Origin: JAEELC01 sp963605425 | GTDB taxonomy: Bacteria > Bacillota_I > Bacilli_A > Acholeplasmatales > Anaeroplasmataceae | Reading direction: 5' to 3' | Length of the DNA: 64,000 nt | NCBI GenBank assembly: GCA_963605425.1 | Contig: CAVCUQ010000005.1 | Coordinates: 1 to 64,000, forward strand | Translations under genes and position numbers: made by a program | The notes under the pieces: model-generated | Told to the model about the DNA's origin: nothing | The model's input: only the letters and a program-made list of their open reading frames with translations | The model's database searches: none | Part shown: positions 34,262-44,050 of the stretch, in pieces | How positions within the stretch are numbered: the stretch's first letter is position 1 | How the letters are laid out: each line of letters begins with the position of its first letter

Positions 34262-36211
34262 ATGGCAAATGCTTTATCTATTGTAGATGAAAAAATAGCT
34301 AATGTTAAAAATAATTTAATACTTAAAGATTATGATTTGTTTAAAGAGTCTCTTTCTTCTTTAAATTTAAATAATATAATCTATGATTTAATTGATTTAG
34401 ATAATGAAGATATTAATCTAGGTATCAATCATTTATATAATAATGTTCCACTCTTTAGTGAGGCAGATAAGTTATCTTTTTATGTACACCAAAGATTTTC
34501 AAATGATTCATTTTCTAATAAATTAAAACCCGAAGAATTAGAATTCTTAATTGAGATGTTACTTACAAATGAAGATATAGATATATCTGAATATGAAGAT
34601 ATCTTAAAACTTAATTATTCTTATAAATATAAAGCTAAGATTGATAAACTATTAGAAAGAAAGAATAAATCTAAGATAAAAGTAAATCATAAAAAAAATA
34701 ACTTAGAATTTATTTATAAATTATTACTTTCTATAATGAATAATAATGTAAAGAATTATTATAGTTTTGATTCTAAATTATATTTTACAAATCTTGCAAG
34801 ACAGGATAAGGTAATTGAATTCTTATCTAGTATTGGCTATAAAGATAAAACGGATTTATTAAAAGATGCTTATAAAAATAATGATTATAAAGAATTATAT
34901 AATTTAAGTAGTACTTTTAATTTGAAAAATAAAGATTTAAATGAACTTATAAATTGTGCTTTAAGTGAAGAAGAAGTTACAAGAGATATAAATAAGATTA
35001 ACTTTATTAAAGAAGGTAATACTAGTTTTAAAGAATTTGTATCTAGTAATGAAATATCATCTGATTTACTTAAGAAAGCTTTCACCCTTGTAGATAGTTA
35101 TCTAGGGGAAGATATAGCAAGAAATAATTTAAACTTTGTAAGTGTACTAGATAACACAAGAAATCTAGAATTATTACTATTACAATTATCTGATTTATTT
35201 AAAGGTTATGGCTTTAATATTGATATTAATTATATTAAAGGAGATATTAAAGATTTAGATTTCATTAAAGAAATATTTATTCTTAAGACTTTATATTATC
35301 TTCGTTTATTAATGAATGAAAAGAATATTGATATAAAGGCTTTAGATTCTAAAGAAGACTTATTTAAACTTCTAGAGGGCGCTTTTAAAGAAGATGATTT
35401 AGCCTCAAGTTTACTTCCTAATAGCGTTACTAAACTTGATTTCTATAATATATTATTATTCTTAAGTGGTTCTAAAGAATTAAAAGATATTCCTTATAAA
35501 GAAATATTTGATAAAGAACTTGAAAACATTGACCTTCCAAAGAATTATACATTTAAAGAAAGATTTGAAAAACTATCTGAAGATCCTACTTTAGATGAAA
35601 AGGTTAACAAGTTTAGTAAATATTTTGATTCAGTTAAACAATTAAAATATTTAACTAATCAAGAAATAGAAGTTGAAATATCAAGACAATTATACAATAT
35701 GTATATGATCTTTATTTTATCTCAATATGAAGTTGAAAGTGATTTAAATTCAGTTATTGATATGATTAAGAGCTTAAAGGATACTTTAAAGGAAGAAACA
35801 ATCAATACTCTTGAACATATTACTAAAGAACATATGGGAAAAGAGAGCGAAACTGAAAAGAATATAGAAGTAACAAATAAAGCTATTGAGATTATTAAAG
35901 AATATCAAGAAAAAAGCGAATATATCAATGATTCTATTGAAAAACTTCTTAAGACTAAAGCTGAATATGATGAATATAAGGATTATATCTTTGGTTCTGA
36001 TGTAATTGAAAAAAATATCCAAGATAGTATTGATAAATTATATTTGGAAAATATGAAGATACAAGAAGAACAACAAAAACTAATTGAACAAGAAGAGAGA
36101 AAAGGTATAAAGATTGATTTAGATGAATTCTCTAGTAAAAAACTTGTTAAAGATGATGATTTTGATGATTTCTTAGTATTTAATCATTTAGAGAAAGAAG
36201 TAGAGAAGTGA
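34262..36211 (+). CDS. Large helical protein of unknown function
   Basis: A 649-residue soluble protein without signal peptide, membrane segment or recognised motif. It is Asp/Asn/Leu/Lys-rich and almost entirely helical in appearance. The last 130 residues form a long charged coiled coil (KNIEVTNKAIEIIKEYQEKSEY through NMKIQEEQQKLIEQEERK). An AAGGAG site lies upstream, and the gene pairs with the N-rich repeat protein gene. The TGA stop is the first base of the terminator stem. By position it may belong to the secretion region as a cytoplasmic partner or cargo, with no direct evidence. Confidence 0.62.
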   Translation: MANALSIVDEKIANVKNNLILKDYDLFKESLSSLNLNNIIYDLIDLDNEDINLGINHLYNNVPLFSEADKLSFYVHQRFSNDSFSNKLKPEELEFLIEMLLTNEDIDISEYEDILKLNYSYKYKAKIDKLLERKNKSKIKVNHKKNNLEFIYKLLLSIMNNNVKNYYSFDSKLYFTNLARQDKVIEFLSSIGYKDKTDLLKDAYKNNDYKELYNLSSTFNLKNKDLNELINCALSEEEVTRDINKINFIKEGNTSFKEFVSSNEISSDLLKKAFTLVDSYLGEDIARNNLNFVSVLDNTRNLELLLLQLSDLFKGYGFNIDINYIKGDIKDLDFIKEIFILKTLYYLRLLMNEKNIDIKALDSKEDLFKLLEGAFKEDDLASSLLPNSVTKLDFYNILLFLSGSKELKDIPYKEIFDKELENIDLPKNYTFKERFEKLSEDPTLDEKVNKFSKYFDSVKQLKYLTNQEIEVEISRQLYNMYMIFILSQYEVESDLNSVIDMIKSLKDTLKEETINTLEHITKEHMGKESETEKNIEVTNKAIEIIKEYQEKSEYINDSIEKLLKTKAEYDEYKDYIFGSDVIEKNIQDSIDKLYLENMKIQEEQQKLIEQEERKGIKIDLDEFSSKKLVKDDDFDDFLVFNHLEKEVEK

Positions 36212-36236
36212 GATTTATAAATTAAGTCTCATTTTT
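36209..36236 (+). terminator. Terminator overlapping a stop codon
   Basis: TGAGATTTA / TAAGTCTCA (9 bp, one G-U), loop TAAAT, then TTTTT. The stem starts at the TGA stop of the upstream gene and separates it from the surface-protein operon. Confidence 0.8.
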
Positions 36237-36333
36237 CATTATTTTTTCACAATTAATTGAGAGTATTTTAATATAATAAAGATAGATTTTTTCTTAAATT
36301 TAACTTACAAATATATAAATTTACTTTTATAAA

Positions 36334-36342
36334 TGATATAAT
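36334..36342 (+). promoter_or_regulatory. Extended -10 promoter of the surface/secretion operon
   Basis: TGATATAAT (TATAAT at 36337-36342) lies 31 nt before the BIG2 protein start. No good -35 hexamer is found at the right spacing. It is the only candidate promoter seen between the terminator and the start of the long co-directional gene run. Confidence 0.5.
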
Positions 36343-36373
36343 AAAATGAATTATTTTAAAATGAGGTGGTAAA

Positions 36374-39300
36374 ATGAAAAAATTAAAGATATTTAAACCT
36401 TTAATCTTATTTATTTCACTATTTACTTTTCTTTTAGTTGCAGGTTCTAAAGCTAACAGTAATATTCTTAACTTAGATAATGTATCTAATATGAGCAATG
36501 ATACTAAGAGCGAGGAAAATATTACAATTAATAACAAATATTTAGATGTAACTTTAGGAAGTACTTTAAAACTTGATTATACTACTAAAGGAAATCTAAC
36601 TATAGATAACTTTTTTGTTTATAATCCTAGTGTATTAACAGTTAGTAAGGATGGGGTAATTACAGGTAGAAGTAAAGGTACATCACTTGTTAGAATAACT
36701 TTAAGTAACGAGTCTATTAAAGATATTTATGTTAATGTTACAGATAATCCTACAAGTGTATCTTTAACAAGTAATTTATCTGTTTTAGGTGTAGGTGATA
36801 CTGCAAAAGTTAGACCTACTTTATCTCCACTAGCATCAAATAGAAATGTAACATACTTTTCAAGCGATACTAGTAAAGCTACGGTAGATGAAGATGGAGT
36901 GGTAACTGCAGTATCTACAGGTGAGGTTAAAATTACAGTTAAGACTATCAACGGACTTACAGCTGATTATACATTTACTGTAATTGAAAAAGATACTATG
37001 CCTTTCACTACAGATACTTATGAAGTTGATAAGGATTATTCCAATAAGATTTTAGCATTTACTACAAGTGATGATATTAATTACAAACATATTACGCTTT
37101 ATGCTAAAAGTAGTGCTACAAATTTTGATGAAGCACCAACATATATCGTTGAATTTGATAATATTAGTATAGAAAATACTGGTATAGAGAGTACCGGATC
37201 ATATGTTCCTGTTTCTATATGGACTGAAGGTTATGTTAATTTTATTTTTAGAATAAAAGGTGATTTAAAACTTATAGGATTTTCATATCCAGGGATAAGT
37301 TGTGAAAGTGTTATTAGCAGCACTAATGTTAATGTAAAATTTGAACTTTTAGATACCACATCAACTATAACTATTGGTCTTGCTGAAAAACTTAATGATA
37401 AAGATTCTGATGATGATAGCAATGGAAAAGTTTCATATTCTTTAGGTAATTATGTAAAGGCTGCAAGTAATTATGATATTTCTAGTTTAACAACTGATAT
37501 TGAAAACTTAAAAAATGCTGGAGACAAGGTATCATTTACTTTAAATAATTATTTTAATGATGAAATTAATATTAATTTTGATTATAAGACTTCAACTGCT
37601 TTATTATCTTCTACAACTTCACCTATAATAACTTATTCTAAGACATTTATTGATCTTACTCAAAATTACGAAGATACTGTAAATGGTGTTGGTTGTATTA
37701 CTGATAATCTTTCTATATGTACTGGAGAAGCAGATGATAGAAATAAACAAGTAGTAATAAGGCTATATGGCTCTGGTACTTGTTCAGTTGTACTTCAAGA
37801 TAAGAGTAATAATTTTGTCTACGATTATTTTTATTTAAGTGTATTTGCCAATGAAAATACTGATTATATTGATATTACACATTTTGTGGTTGAACCATAT
37901 GGACTCAATACCATATTTAGAGGCCTAGAAGAAAGTATACAAGTTGCATGTTTTTCAGAATATACCTTAGTCTCAAGCAATGAAAGCATCTTTACTGTAG
38001 ATGGTAATAATGTTAAAGGTGTAAGTGAAGGAACAGCTTATTTAATTGCCTATATAACAAATTATCCTGTTAAACAAGATTCTATCGAACTTACTGTTAT
38101 AGTAAAAGATGAAGGTGTCACAGTAGATGAAAGTTTAATTACTAATATATCTGTTAATGATAAAGTTGATTTAACTAATTGTTTAAGTGTTAGCCCAAGT
38201 GATGCAAAATATAAAGATTTAAAAGTCGAAGTTGAAGACAATGGTGTATTATCATTAGATGAGTCAACTATGACACTTACTGCTTCAAAGAATGGCTCAG
38301 CTAAAGTTACTGTTACTACATATGGTGGAAGCACAAAAGACATAACATTCACTGTATCAGATCATGTATCTGAAATTAAGAGCGATCTAGAAGAAAGCAC
38401 TATAATTGAAAATGGAACAACTTTTGATTTAAGTACTCATTTAACAGTATTACCTGCAAATGCCTTAAATAAATCTTTAAAGTTTGAATCAAGTGATACT
38501 GAAATAGCTACTGTAGATGAAAATGGTTTAATTACTACTTTAAGTAAGGGTATATTTAATATTACAGTAACCTCTCTTGATAATGAGAGTGTAAAAAAAG
38601 TATTAAAGTTTGAAAGTTATATTAAAGTTACTGAAATTGAAATCGCTAATTTAGATAATTACGTTATCTACGATAGAATGACTCTTGATTTAGCTCAGTG
38701 TATTAAAGTGTTACCTGAAGAAGCTTCAGATAAGAGGGTTACATATACATCAAGTGATGAAAAGATTCTTACTGTAACAAGTGATGGTAAAGTAACTGGT
38801 GTTACAAGTGGTAAGGCTACAATTACAATTACATCAGTAGATGGTGTAACAAAAGAAATAGAGTTTGAAAGCTATATTTATGTAGAAAATATTATTGTAG
38901 AAAATCTAGATTCTTATGTGATTAAAGATAAAGCTTCTTTTAATTTAGCTGATAAGGTAAGTGTTTTACCTGCAGACGCCTCAAACAAGACTTTAACATA
39001 TACTTCAAGCGATGAAAGTATACTTACTGTAACAACTGATGGCGTAGTAACTGGTGTTACTAGTGGTAAAGCTAAAATTATAATAAGTTCAGTAGATAAA
39101 AAGAGTGCTGAAGTTGAATTTGAAAGTTATATAAGTGTTACTGATATTACAACTGATTTAGAGTCATTTGTAATAAAAGATAAAGCAAGTATTGATTTGA
39201 ATGAAAAATTTAAAGTTTCACCTTTAGATTCTACAAATAAAACTCTAAGTTTCTCATCAAGTGATACAAGTATATTTAAGATATCAGATGATGGTGTATT

Positions 39301-41053
39301 AACTGGAGTTACAAGCGGTAAAGCTATTATTACAGTTACTGCAAGCGATAACGTTTCAAAAACATTTGAATTTGAAAGTTATATTAGCGCTACAAGCATT
39401 GATGTTTCTTTAGAAAAGTATACTTATGAATTAGGTGATACCATTGAACTTGCTAAATACTTAACGGTTATGCCAAGCGATTCAACTAACAAGACATTAA
39501 CTTACAGTATAGATAACACTGAAATTGCAAGTGTATCTGAAACAGGTTTAATTACTACATTAAAAACAGGTTCATTTAAAGTAACTATTACTCAAGGAGA
39601 TATTAATAAAGAATTAGAATTTAAGGTTATTGTTAGTGTAACTGGTATTGAAAAAACTAATTTAGATAATTTAAATACAGTAATTGAAAAAGGTAATAAC
39701 TTAAATATTAGTTCATACTTTAATGTTTTACCAAGTAATTCAACAAATAAGAATGTTACATATTCTGTTTCTGATGAGACTGTTTCTAGTGTAACTGAAG
39801 CTGGACTTGTAACTGGATTAAGCAAAGGAACATTCACTTTAACTGTTACAACAGTTGATGGAGAGTTCAAAACATCATTTGATTTAGAGGTTTATGTAAC
39901 TGTTACAGATGTCTATGTAGAAGTTCCTGAAAATACTACATTTAAGGTAAATGATACTTATCAAATTAAGGCTCATGTATTACCAGAAGATGCGAATGTG
40001 CAAACTCTTTCTTACTATATACCTACAACAAAAGCTAGTGTAAACCAAAGCGGTCTTGTTACATTTAAACAAACTGGATCTGATAATGGAGAAGTTAAAA
40101 TCACTATTAGAAGTAGAGAAGGTAATATTGAAAAGACTTTAATTTTATATGTTGTAGAACCTGTAACTTCAATTAGTATAACAGGTGAAGAATCTAAGGT
40201 TTTACCTATTGGCGAAACATATAAGATGACTTACGAAATTTTACCAAGTAATGCATCTAATAAAAATGTTAAATTTACATCAAGTAATTCATCTATTGCA
40301 AGTGTATCTGAAAATGGTACTGTTACTAGTAAATCAACTGGTACAGCTACTATAACAGTTACTACTGTTGATGGCTCTAAGACTGCAAGCATTACTATCT
40401 ATGCCGGACCTCATGTTGATAGCATCTCAATTAATAATACTGATAGTGAGCTTCATGTTGGTGATAAAGTTCAAATTAAGGTTACTATTAGTCCAAGTGA
40501 CGCGTCCCTTCAAACATTTACTTATTCAACAAGTAATTCTGAAATTGCAAGCATTACAGAAGCTGGTGTAGTTACAGCTTTAAAAACAGGACAAGTTAGA
40601 ATTACAGTTACAACTTTAGATGAAGGAAAATCTGCTAGTGTTACATTCAATATAAAGAATGTTCAAGATAAACCGGAAGAATTAAAGGTAACAAGTGTTG
40701 AAGTATATAATGATTCAATTGTAATTTTAAATCCTTTAAGCACTGTAGAATATAGACTTGTTGATAGTAACAATAATGTTATTGTTGATTGGAATAATGC
40801 TATCATTAATAATAAGATAACATTTAGTAATTTAAGTGATAATACAACTTATGTGATTGAATATAGAACTCCAGGGACTCCATATAAGGACGCTTCTGAT
40901 TCATTAACACTATCTGTTAAGACATTAAAGAATGAATATGTAAAACTTCCTACAGTCGCTATCGTATTCATTATCATCGGAGGAGTAGCCGTTTTAGGTG
41001 CAGGAGCATTCTTCATTATTAAAGGTATAAAGAAGAAAAAGAAAAATATTTAA
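36374..41053 (+). CDS. Giant BIG2-repeat surface protein
   Basis: A 1,559-residue surface protein. The N-terminal signal peptide is about residues 1-28 (KIFKPLILFISLFTFLLVAGSKA). The extracellular part contains about a dozen BIG2-type Ig-like units recognisable by a recurring core (SSD-x-I-x-TV-x-x-x-G-x-VTG-x-x-x-GKA-x-ITVTS). The three or four most similar copies lie between about residues 770 and 1000. A C-terminal membrane helix (VAIVFIIIGGVAVLGAGAFFII) and a KKKKK tail anchor it. There is no LPXTG motif. BIG2 domains occur in adhesins such as intimins. It is the first gene behind a promoter in the secretion operon. Confidence 0.88.
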   Translation: MKKLKIFKPLILFISLFTFLLVAGSKANSNILNLDNVSNMSNDTKSEENITINNKYLDVTLGSTLKLDYTTKGNLTIDNFFVYNPSVLTVSKDGVITGRSKGTSLVRITLSNESIKDIYVNVTDNPTSVSLTSNLSVLGVGDTAKVRPTLSPLASNRNVTYFSSDTSKATVDEDGVVTAVSTGEVKITVKTINGLTADYTFTVIEKDTMPFTTDTYEVDKDYSNKILAFTTSDDINYKHITLYAKSSATNFDEAPTYIVEFDNISIENTGIESTGSYVPVSIWTEGYVNFIFRIKGDLKLIGFSYPGISCESVISSTNVNVKFELLDTTSTITIGLAEKLNDKDSDDDSNGKVSYSLGNYVKAASNYDISSLTTDIENLKNAGDKVSFTLNNYFNDEININFDYKTSTALLSSTTSPIITYSKTFIDLTQNYEDTVNGVGCITDNLSICTGEADDRNKQVVIRLYGSGTCSVVLQDKSNNFVYDYFYLSVFANENTDYIDITHFVVEPYGLNTIFRGLEESIQVACFSEYTLVSSNESIFTVDGNNVKGVSEGTAYLIAYITNYPVKQDSIELTVIVKDEGVTVDESLITNISVNDKVDLTNCLSVSPSDAKYKDLKVEVEDNGVLSLDESTMTLTASKNGSAKVTVTTYGGSTKDITFTVSDHVSEIKSDLEESTIIENGTTFDLSTHLTVLPANALNKSLKFESSDTEIATVDENGLITTLSKGIFNITVTSLDNESVKKVLKFESYIKVTEIEIANLDNYVIYDRMTLDLAQCIKVLPEEASDKRVTYTSSDEKILTVTSDGKVTGVTSGKATITITSVDGVTKEIEFESYIYVENIIVENLDSYVIKDKASFNLADKVSVLPADASNKTLTYTSSDESILTVTTDGVVTGVTSGKAKIIISSVDKKSAEVEFESYISVTDITTDLESFVIKDKASIDLNEKFKVSPLDSTNKTLSFSSSDTSIFKISDDGVLTGVTSGKAIITVTASDNVSKTFEFESYISATSIDVSLEKYTYELGDTIELAKYLTVMPSDSTNKTLTYSIDNTEIASVSETGLITTLKTGSFKVTITQGDINKELEFKVIVSVTGIEKTNLDNLNTVIEKGNNLNISSYFNVLPSNSTNKNVTYSVSDETVSSVTEAGLVTGLSKGTFTLTVTTVDGEFKTSFDLEVYVTVTDVYVEVPENTTFKVNDTYQIKAHVLPEDANVQTLSYYIPTTKASVNQSGLVTFKQTGSDNGEVKITIRSREGNIEKTLILYVVEPVTSISITGEESKVLPIGETYKMTYEILPSNASNKNVKFTSSNSSIASVSENGTVTSKSTGTATITVTTVDGSKTASITIYAGPHVDSISINNTDSELHVGDKVQIKVTISPSDASLQTFTYSTSNSEIASITEAGVVTALKTGQVRITVTTLDEGKSASVTFNIKNVQDKPEELKVTSVEVYNDSIVILNPLSTVEYRLVDSNNNVIVDWNNAIINNKITFSNLSDNTTYVIEYRTPGTPYKDASDSLTLSVKTLKNEYVKLPTVAIVFIIIGGVAVLGAGAFFIIKGIKKKKKNI

Positions 41054-41072
41054 GAAAGGTAAGGTTTTAAAT

Positions 41073-41597
41073 ATGAAAAAACATAAAATTTTAATATTAA
41101 TATTTACATTCTTAAGTATTCTTTCTTTATCAGCTTGTAAGATTGAAAAAAATAGTGATTTTACTGTTGTAGTACCTGAAAAAGTACTTATGGGTGATAA
41201 TTCATTAGAAGGTTTTAAGATTGTTAAAGATGATAAGGAAATAGCTCTTGAAAAAGATATGCTTACATCTGATTCCCTTCTAGCGTTCTACAAAGAAGGA
41301 AAAGAAGAGATTACAGTTACTTACCAAAATATTACTAAAAAAGTTGAGATTAATGTTGTAAGAAGAATTTTTGATTCATCTGTAAACTTAAGTGATAAAA
41401 CGTATGAATATACAGGTGAGCCTATTATAGTTACTGTAGATGGTATTTTGCCTGCAGATGTAACTATATACTATCCTTTAGGTAATAGTTTTACAAATGT
41501 TGGTGAATATAATATCACAGCTATTGTTTCAGCTCCTTATTACACTACATTAACATTTAACGCGACTGTAAAAATTGTTGAAAGTGAGGCGGAATAA
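41073..41597 (+). CDS. Lipoprotein with MBG-like C-terminal domain
   Basis: A 174-residue lipoprotein with lipobox LSAC (Cys22). The C-terminal 75 residues (NLSDKTYEYTGEPIIVTVDGILPADVTIYYPLGNSFTNVGEYNITAIVSA) match the pattern of MBG/YDG-type beta domains found in bacterial surface proteins. It lies 19 nt after the BIG2 gene and shares one base with the virD4-like gene, so it is part of the operon. A membrane-proximal exterior subunit of the apparatus is a reasonable guess. Confidence 0.75.
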   Translation: MKKHKILILIFTFLSILSLSACKIEKNSDFTVVVPEKVLMGDNSLEGFKIVKDDKEIALEKDMLTSDSLLAFYKEGKEEITVTYQNITKKVEINVVRRIFDSSVNLSDKTYEYTGEPIIVTVDGILPADVTIYYPLGNSFTNVGEYNITAIVSAPYYTTLTFNATVKIVESEAE

Positions 41598-44050
41598 TGA
41601 AAAAAGTTAAATTTATCGGCCTTGTTCAAGCTATTATATTAATTATTACCGCTATTAGTGTTACTTTATTCTTAAACTTTAATCTGATGCTTAATGGATC
41701 TAATTGGATTAAGTGGTTTATATTCTGGTGGGTACTTGCTTCATTACTATCTAATGTATTATTATCAAATAAATTTGCATCAGGTGTAGCTCAGGAGTGG
41801 GTATTCTATATATCAATTGGTGTTTTAATATCATCAATTATAGCTTATATTCTATTCTCATTTATATTCTCTAATTTTAATTATAACAATATGGACTGGG
41901 TTGGATCTTTACAAGCTATTATTGTTGTTGATTTTAGATACTACGGAATCTTACTTGGTGTATTTATCGGATTTAGTGCTCTTTATTTCTCATTCTTTGA
42001 TAGACAAATGCTTAAAGGCTTCAAAGGCGGATCAGGACTTGGTGGTAAGGGTAAATTAAACAGAGTAGATGCTAACCTTGAAAATTCTCGTTGGATGACT
42101 AATGAAGAACGTTTAAAGATTTTTAAGAACTATAAATATGAAGAATTAAAAACTGTTAAAAAAGATGGTGTTCCTGTTATGGCAAAGATGGACGCTAAAG
42201 AAAAAGGTATGCAAGTAGCTTTCTCATCTCCATCTCATGGTCTAATTATCGGTTCTACAGGTTCAGGTAAAACTACAACATTCGTAAACCCAATGATTCA
42301 ACTTTTAGCTACAACTGAAGCTGGTTCATCAATGATTATGACTGACCCTAAGGGTGAACTATTCTCTCTTCATTCTAAATATTTAGTTGAAAGAGGATAT
42401 GATGTTAAGGTTATTGATTTAAGAGATACTTATCAATCTTATAGATGGAACCCTCTAGATTCTATTTATGATATGTATGAAGAATATCGTAATGTTTATA
42501 AACAAGCATTTGAAAGAACTGATTCCTTTGAAAGTTCTGGTCTTGAAAAGGCTAATCCTAAAGATGATTTTACAAATGTAACTAAATGGTACGAATTCCA
42601 AAATAAAGCATATGTATCTTATGAATCATTAGTTCTTGGTATGAAGATTTATAAGAAACAATTATTTGATGAAGTTTATGAAAATCTAAATGACTTAACA
42701 AGCGTACTTATTCCTATTGAGAATGAAAAAGACCCAATGTGGGAAAAAGGTGCTCGTGCTATAACTCTTGCCGTATTACTTGCGATGCTAGAAGATAGTG
42801 AAATTGAAGAAATGCATATGACAAAAGACAAGTTTACATTCTTCAACTTAACTAAGATTTTACAAAACTCTAATAAAGATTATCTAGAACTTAGAAAATA
42901 TTTCCAAGGTAGAAGTCCATTAAGTAAAGCTTTATCACTATCTAAACAAGTGTGTGACGCAGCTGAATCTACAAGAGCTTCATATATGTCAGTTGTTTAT
43001 GAAAAGTTAACTTTATTTAATGACTCAGGTATTTGTGGTCTTACAAGTTCATCAGATTTTACTCCTAAGAGTTTAACTGAAAAACCAACAGCTTTATTCT
43101 TAAAGATTCCTGATGAAAAGACTACTCGTCATAATCTAGCTGCTATCTTTATTCTAGATTTATATAAATCACTAATTAAAGTAGCTTCAGCTAATGAAGA
43201 TTTATCATTACCTAGAAATGTATACTTCATTCTAGACGAATTCGGTAACATGCCTAAGATTGAAAACTTTGACAAGATGATTACCGTAGGTCGTTCACGT
43301 AAGATTTGGTTCAATATGATTGTTCAATCTTATCAACAATTAAACAATGTTTATGGTGATAAGGCTGCAGATATCATTAAAGGTAACTGTGGTATTAAGA
43401 TGTTTATCGGTTCTAACGACATCGGTACTTGTAAAGAATTCTCAGAACTTTGTGGTAATATCACAGTTGTAACAAAGTCAACTTCATCATCAGATAGAAA
43501 TGACGGAACTTCTACAAGTAATCAAACTCAAGTAAGACCTTTGATTTATCCTAGTGAACTTCAAAGATTAAATAAACAAGGTGATATCGGTAATGCAATT
43601 ATCGTAACCTTTGGTAACTACCCTTTAAAAACATTCTTTACACCAAGTTTTAAGGTACCTTTCTATAAGATGGGTACAATGGATACATCAGAATTAAACA
43701 TGAATTATTTTGATGAACAAGCTGCTTTCTACGACATATCAAAGAGAAATGCTAAAATATTTGAAGAAGCAGAAAAGAGAAATGTTGTAAAGAGAGGAAG
43801 ACCTACAAAGGCTGAAAGCGAAGCTCGTAAAGCAGAGGCTCTAAAGAATGGTACTCCTATTAAGAAGCCTAAGCCAAAGAAAGAAAAGAAGCCTAGCGAC
43901 TTAACTGAAGTAGATAAAATAATGCTTAATAGAAATATTGATTTCTTTGTAAACCAATTAAAGCTTTATAAAGATGTTTCGAATATTTCTGATACTGAAT
44001 TAATGAAATTAATTAAAGAAAAAATGAAAGAAGGTGATGATAATGAATAG
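41597..44050 (+). CDS. VirD4/TraG-type coupling ATPase
   Basis: An 817-residue type IV coupling protein. Four N-terminal hydrophobic segments (residues about 5-140) are followed by a cytoplasmic ATPase with Walker A STGSGKTTT near residue 220 and Walker B VYFILDEFGNMP near 545. The conserved VGRSRKIWFNMIVQSYQQL segment of the VirD4 family follows. The C-terminal 90 residues are a lysine-rich charged tail. VirD4 proteins recruit substrates (relaxase-DNA or protein effectors) to the channel. No relaxase is encoded nearby. It overlaps the giant surface protein gene by 8 nt. Confidence 0.92.
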   Translation: MKKVKFIGLVQAIILIITAISVTLFLNFNLMLNGSNWIKWFIFWWVLASLLSNVLLSNKFASGVAQEWVFYISIGVLISSIIAYILFSFIFSNFNYNNMDWVGSLQAIIVVDFRYYGILLGVFIGFSALYFSFFDRQMLKGFKGGSGLGGKGKLNRVDANLENSRWMTNEERLKIFKNYKYEELKTVKKDGVPVMAKMDAKEKGMQVAFSSPSHGLIIGSTGSGKTTTFVNPMIQLLATTEAGSSMIMTDPKGELFSLHSKYLVERGYDVKVIDLRDTYQSYRWNPLDSIYDMYEEYRNVYKQAFERTDSFESSGLEKANPKDDFTNVTKWYEFQNKAYVSYESLVLGMKIYKKQLFDEVYENLNDLTSVLIPIENEKDPMWEKGARAITLAVLLAMLEDSEIEEMHMTKDKFTFFNLTKILQNSNKDYLELRKYFQGRSPLSKALSLSKQVCDAAESTRASYMSVVYEKLTLFNDSGICGLTSSSDFTPKSLTEKPTALFLKIPDEKTTRHNLAAIFILDLYKSLIKVASANEDLSLPRNVYFILDEFGNMPKIENFDKMITVGRSRKIWFNMIVQSYQQLNNVYGDKAADIIKGNCGIKMFIGSNDIGTCKEFSELCGNITVVTKSTSSSDRNDGTSTSNQTQVRPLIYPSELQRLNKQGDIGNAIIVTFGNYPLKTFFTPSFKVPFYKMGTMDTSELNMNYFDEQAAFYDISKRNAKIFEEAEKRNVVKRGRPTKAESEARKAEALKNGTPIKKPKPKKEKKPSDLTEVDKIMLNRNIDFFVNQLKLYKDVSNISDTELMKLIKEKMKEGDDNE

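Noticed and set aside
36727..39870. Several minus-strand ORFs of 60-96 codons inside the BIG2 gene
   Set aside because: They are Val/Ser/Thr-rich shadows of the repeated coding strand with no ribosome binding sites.
38400..40650. Tandem DNA similarity that could be taken for a CRISPR array or satellite
   Set aside because: The repeats are in coding register, diverged and spaced by about 80-90 codons. They are BIG2 protein domains.
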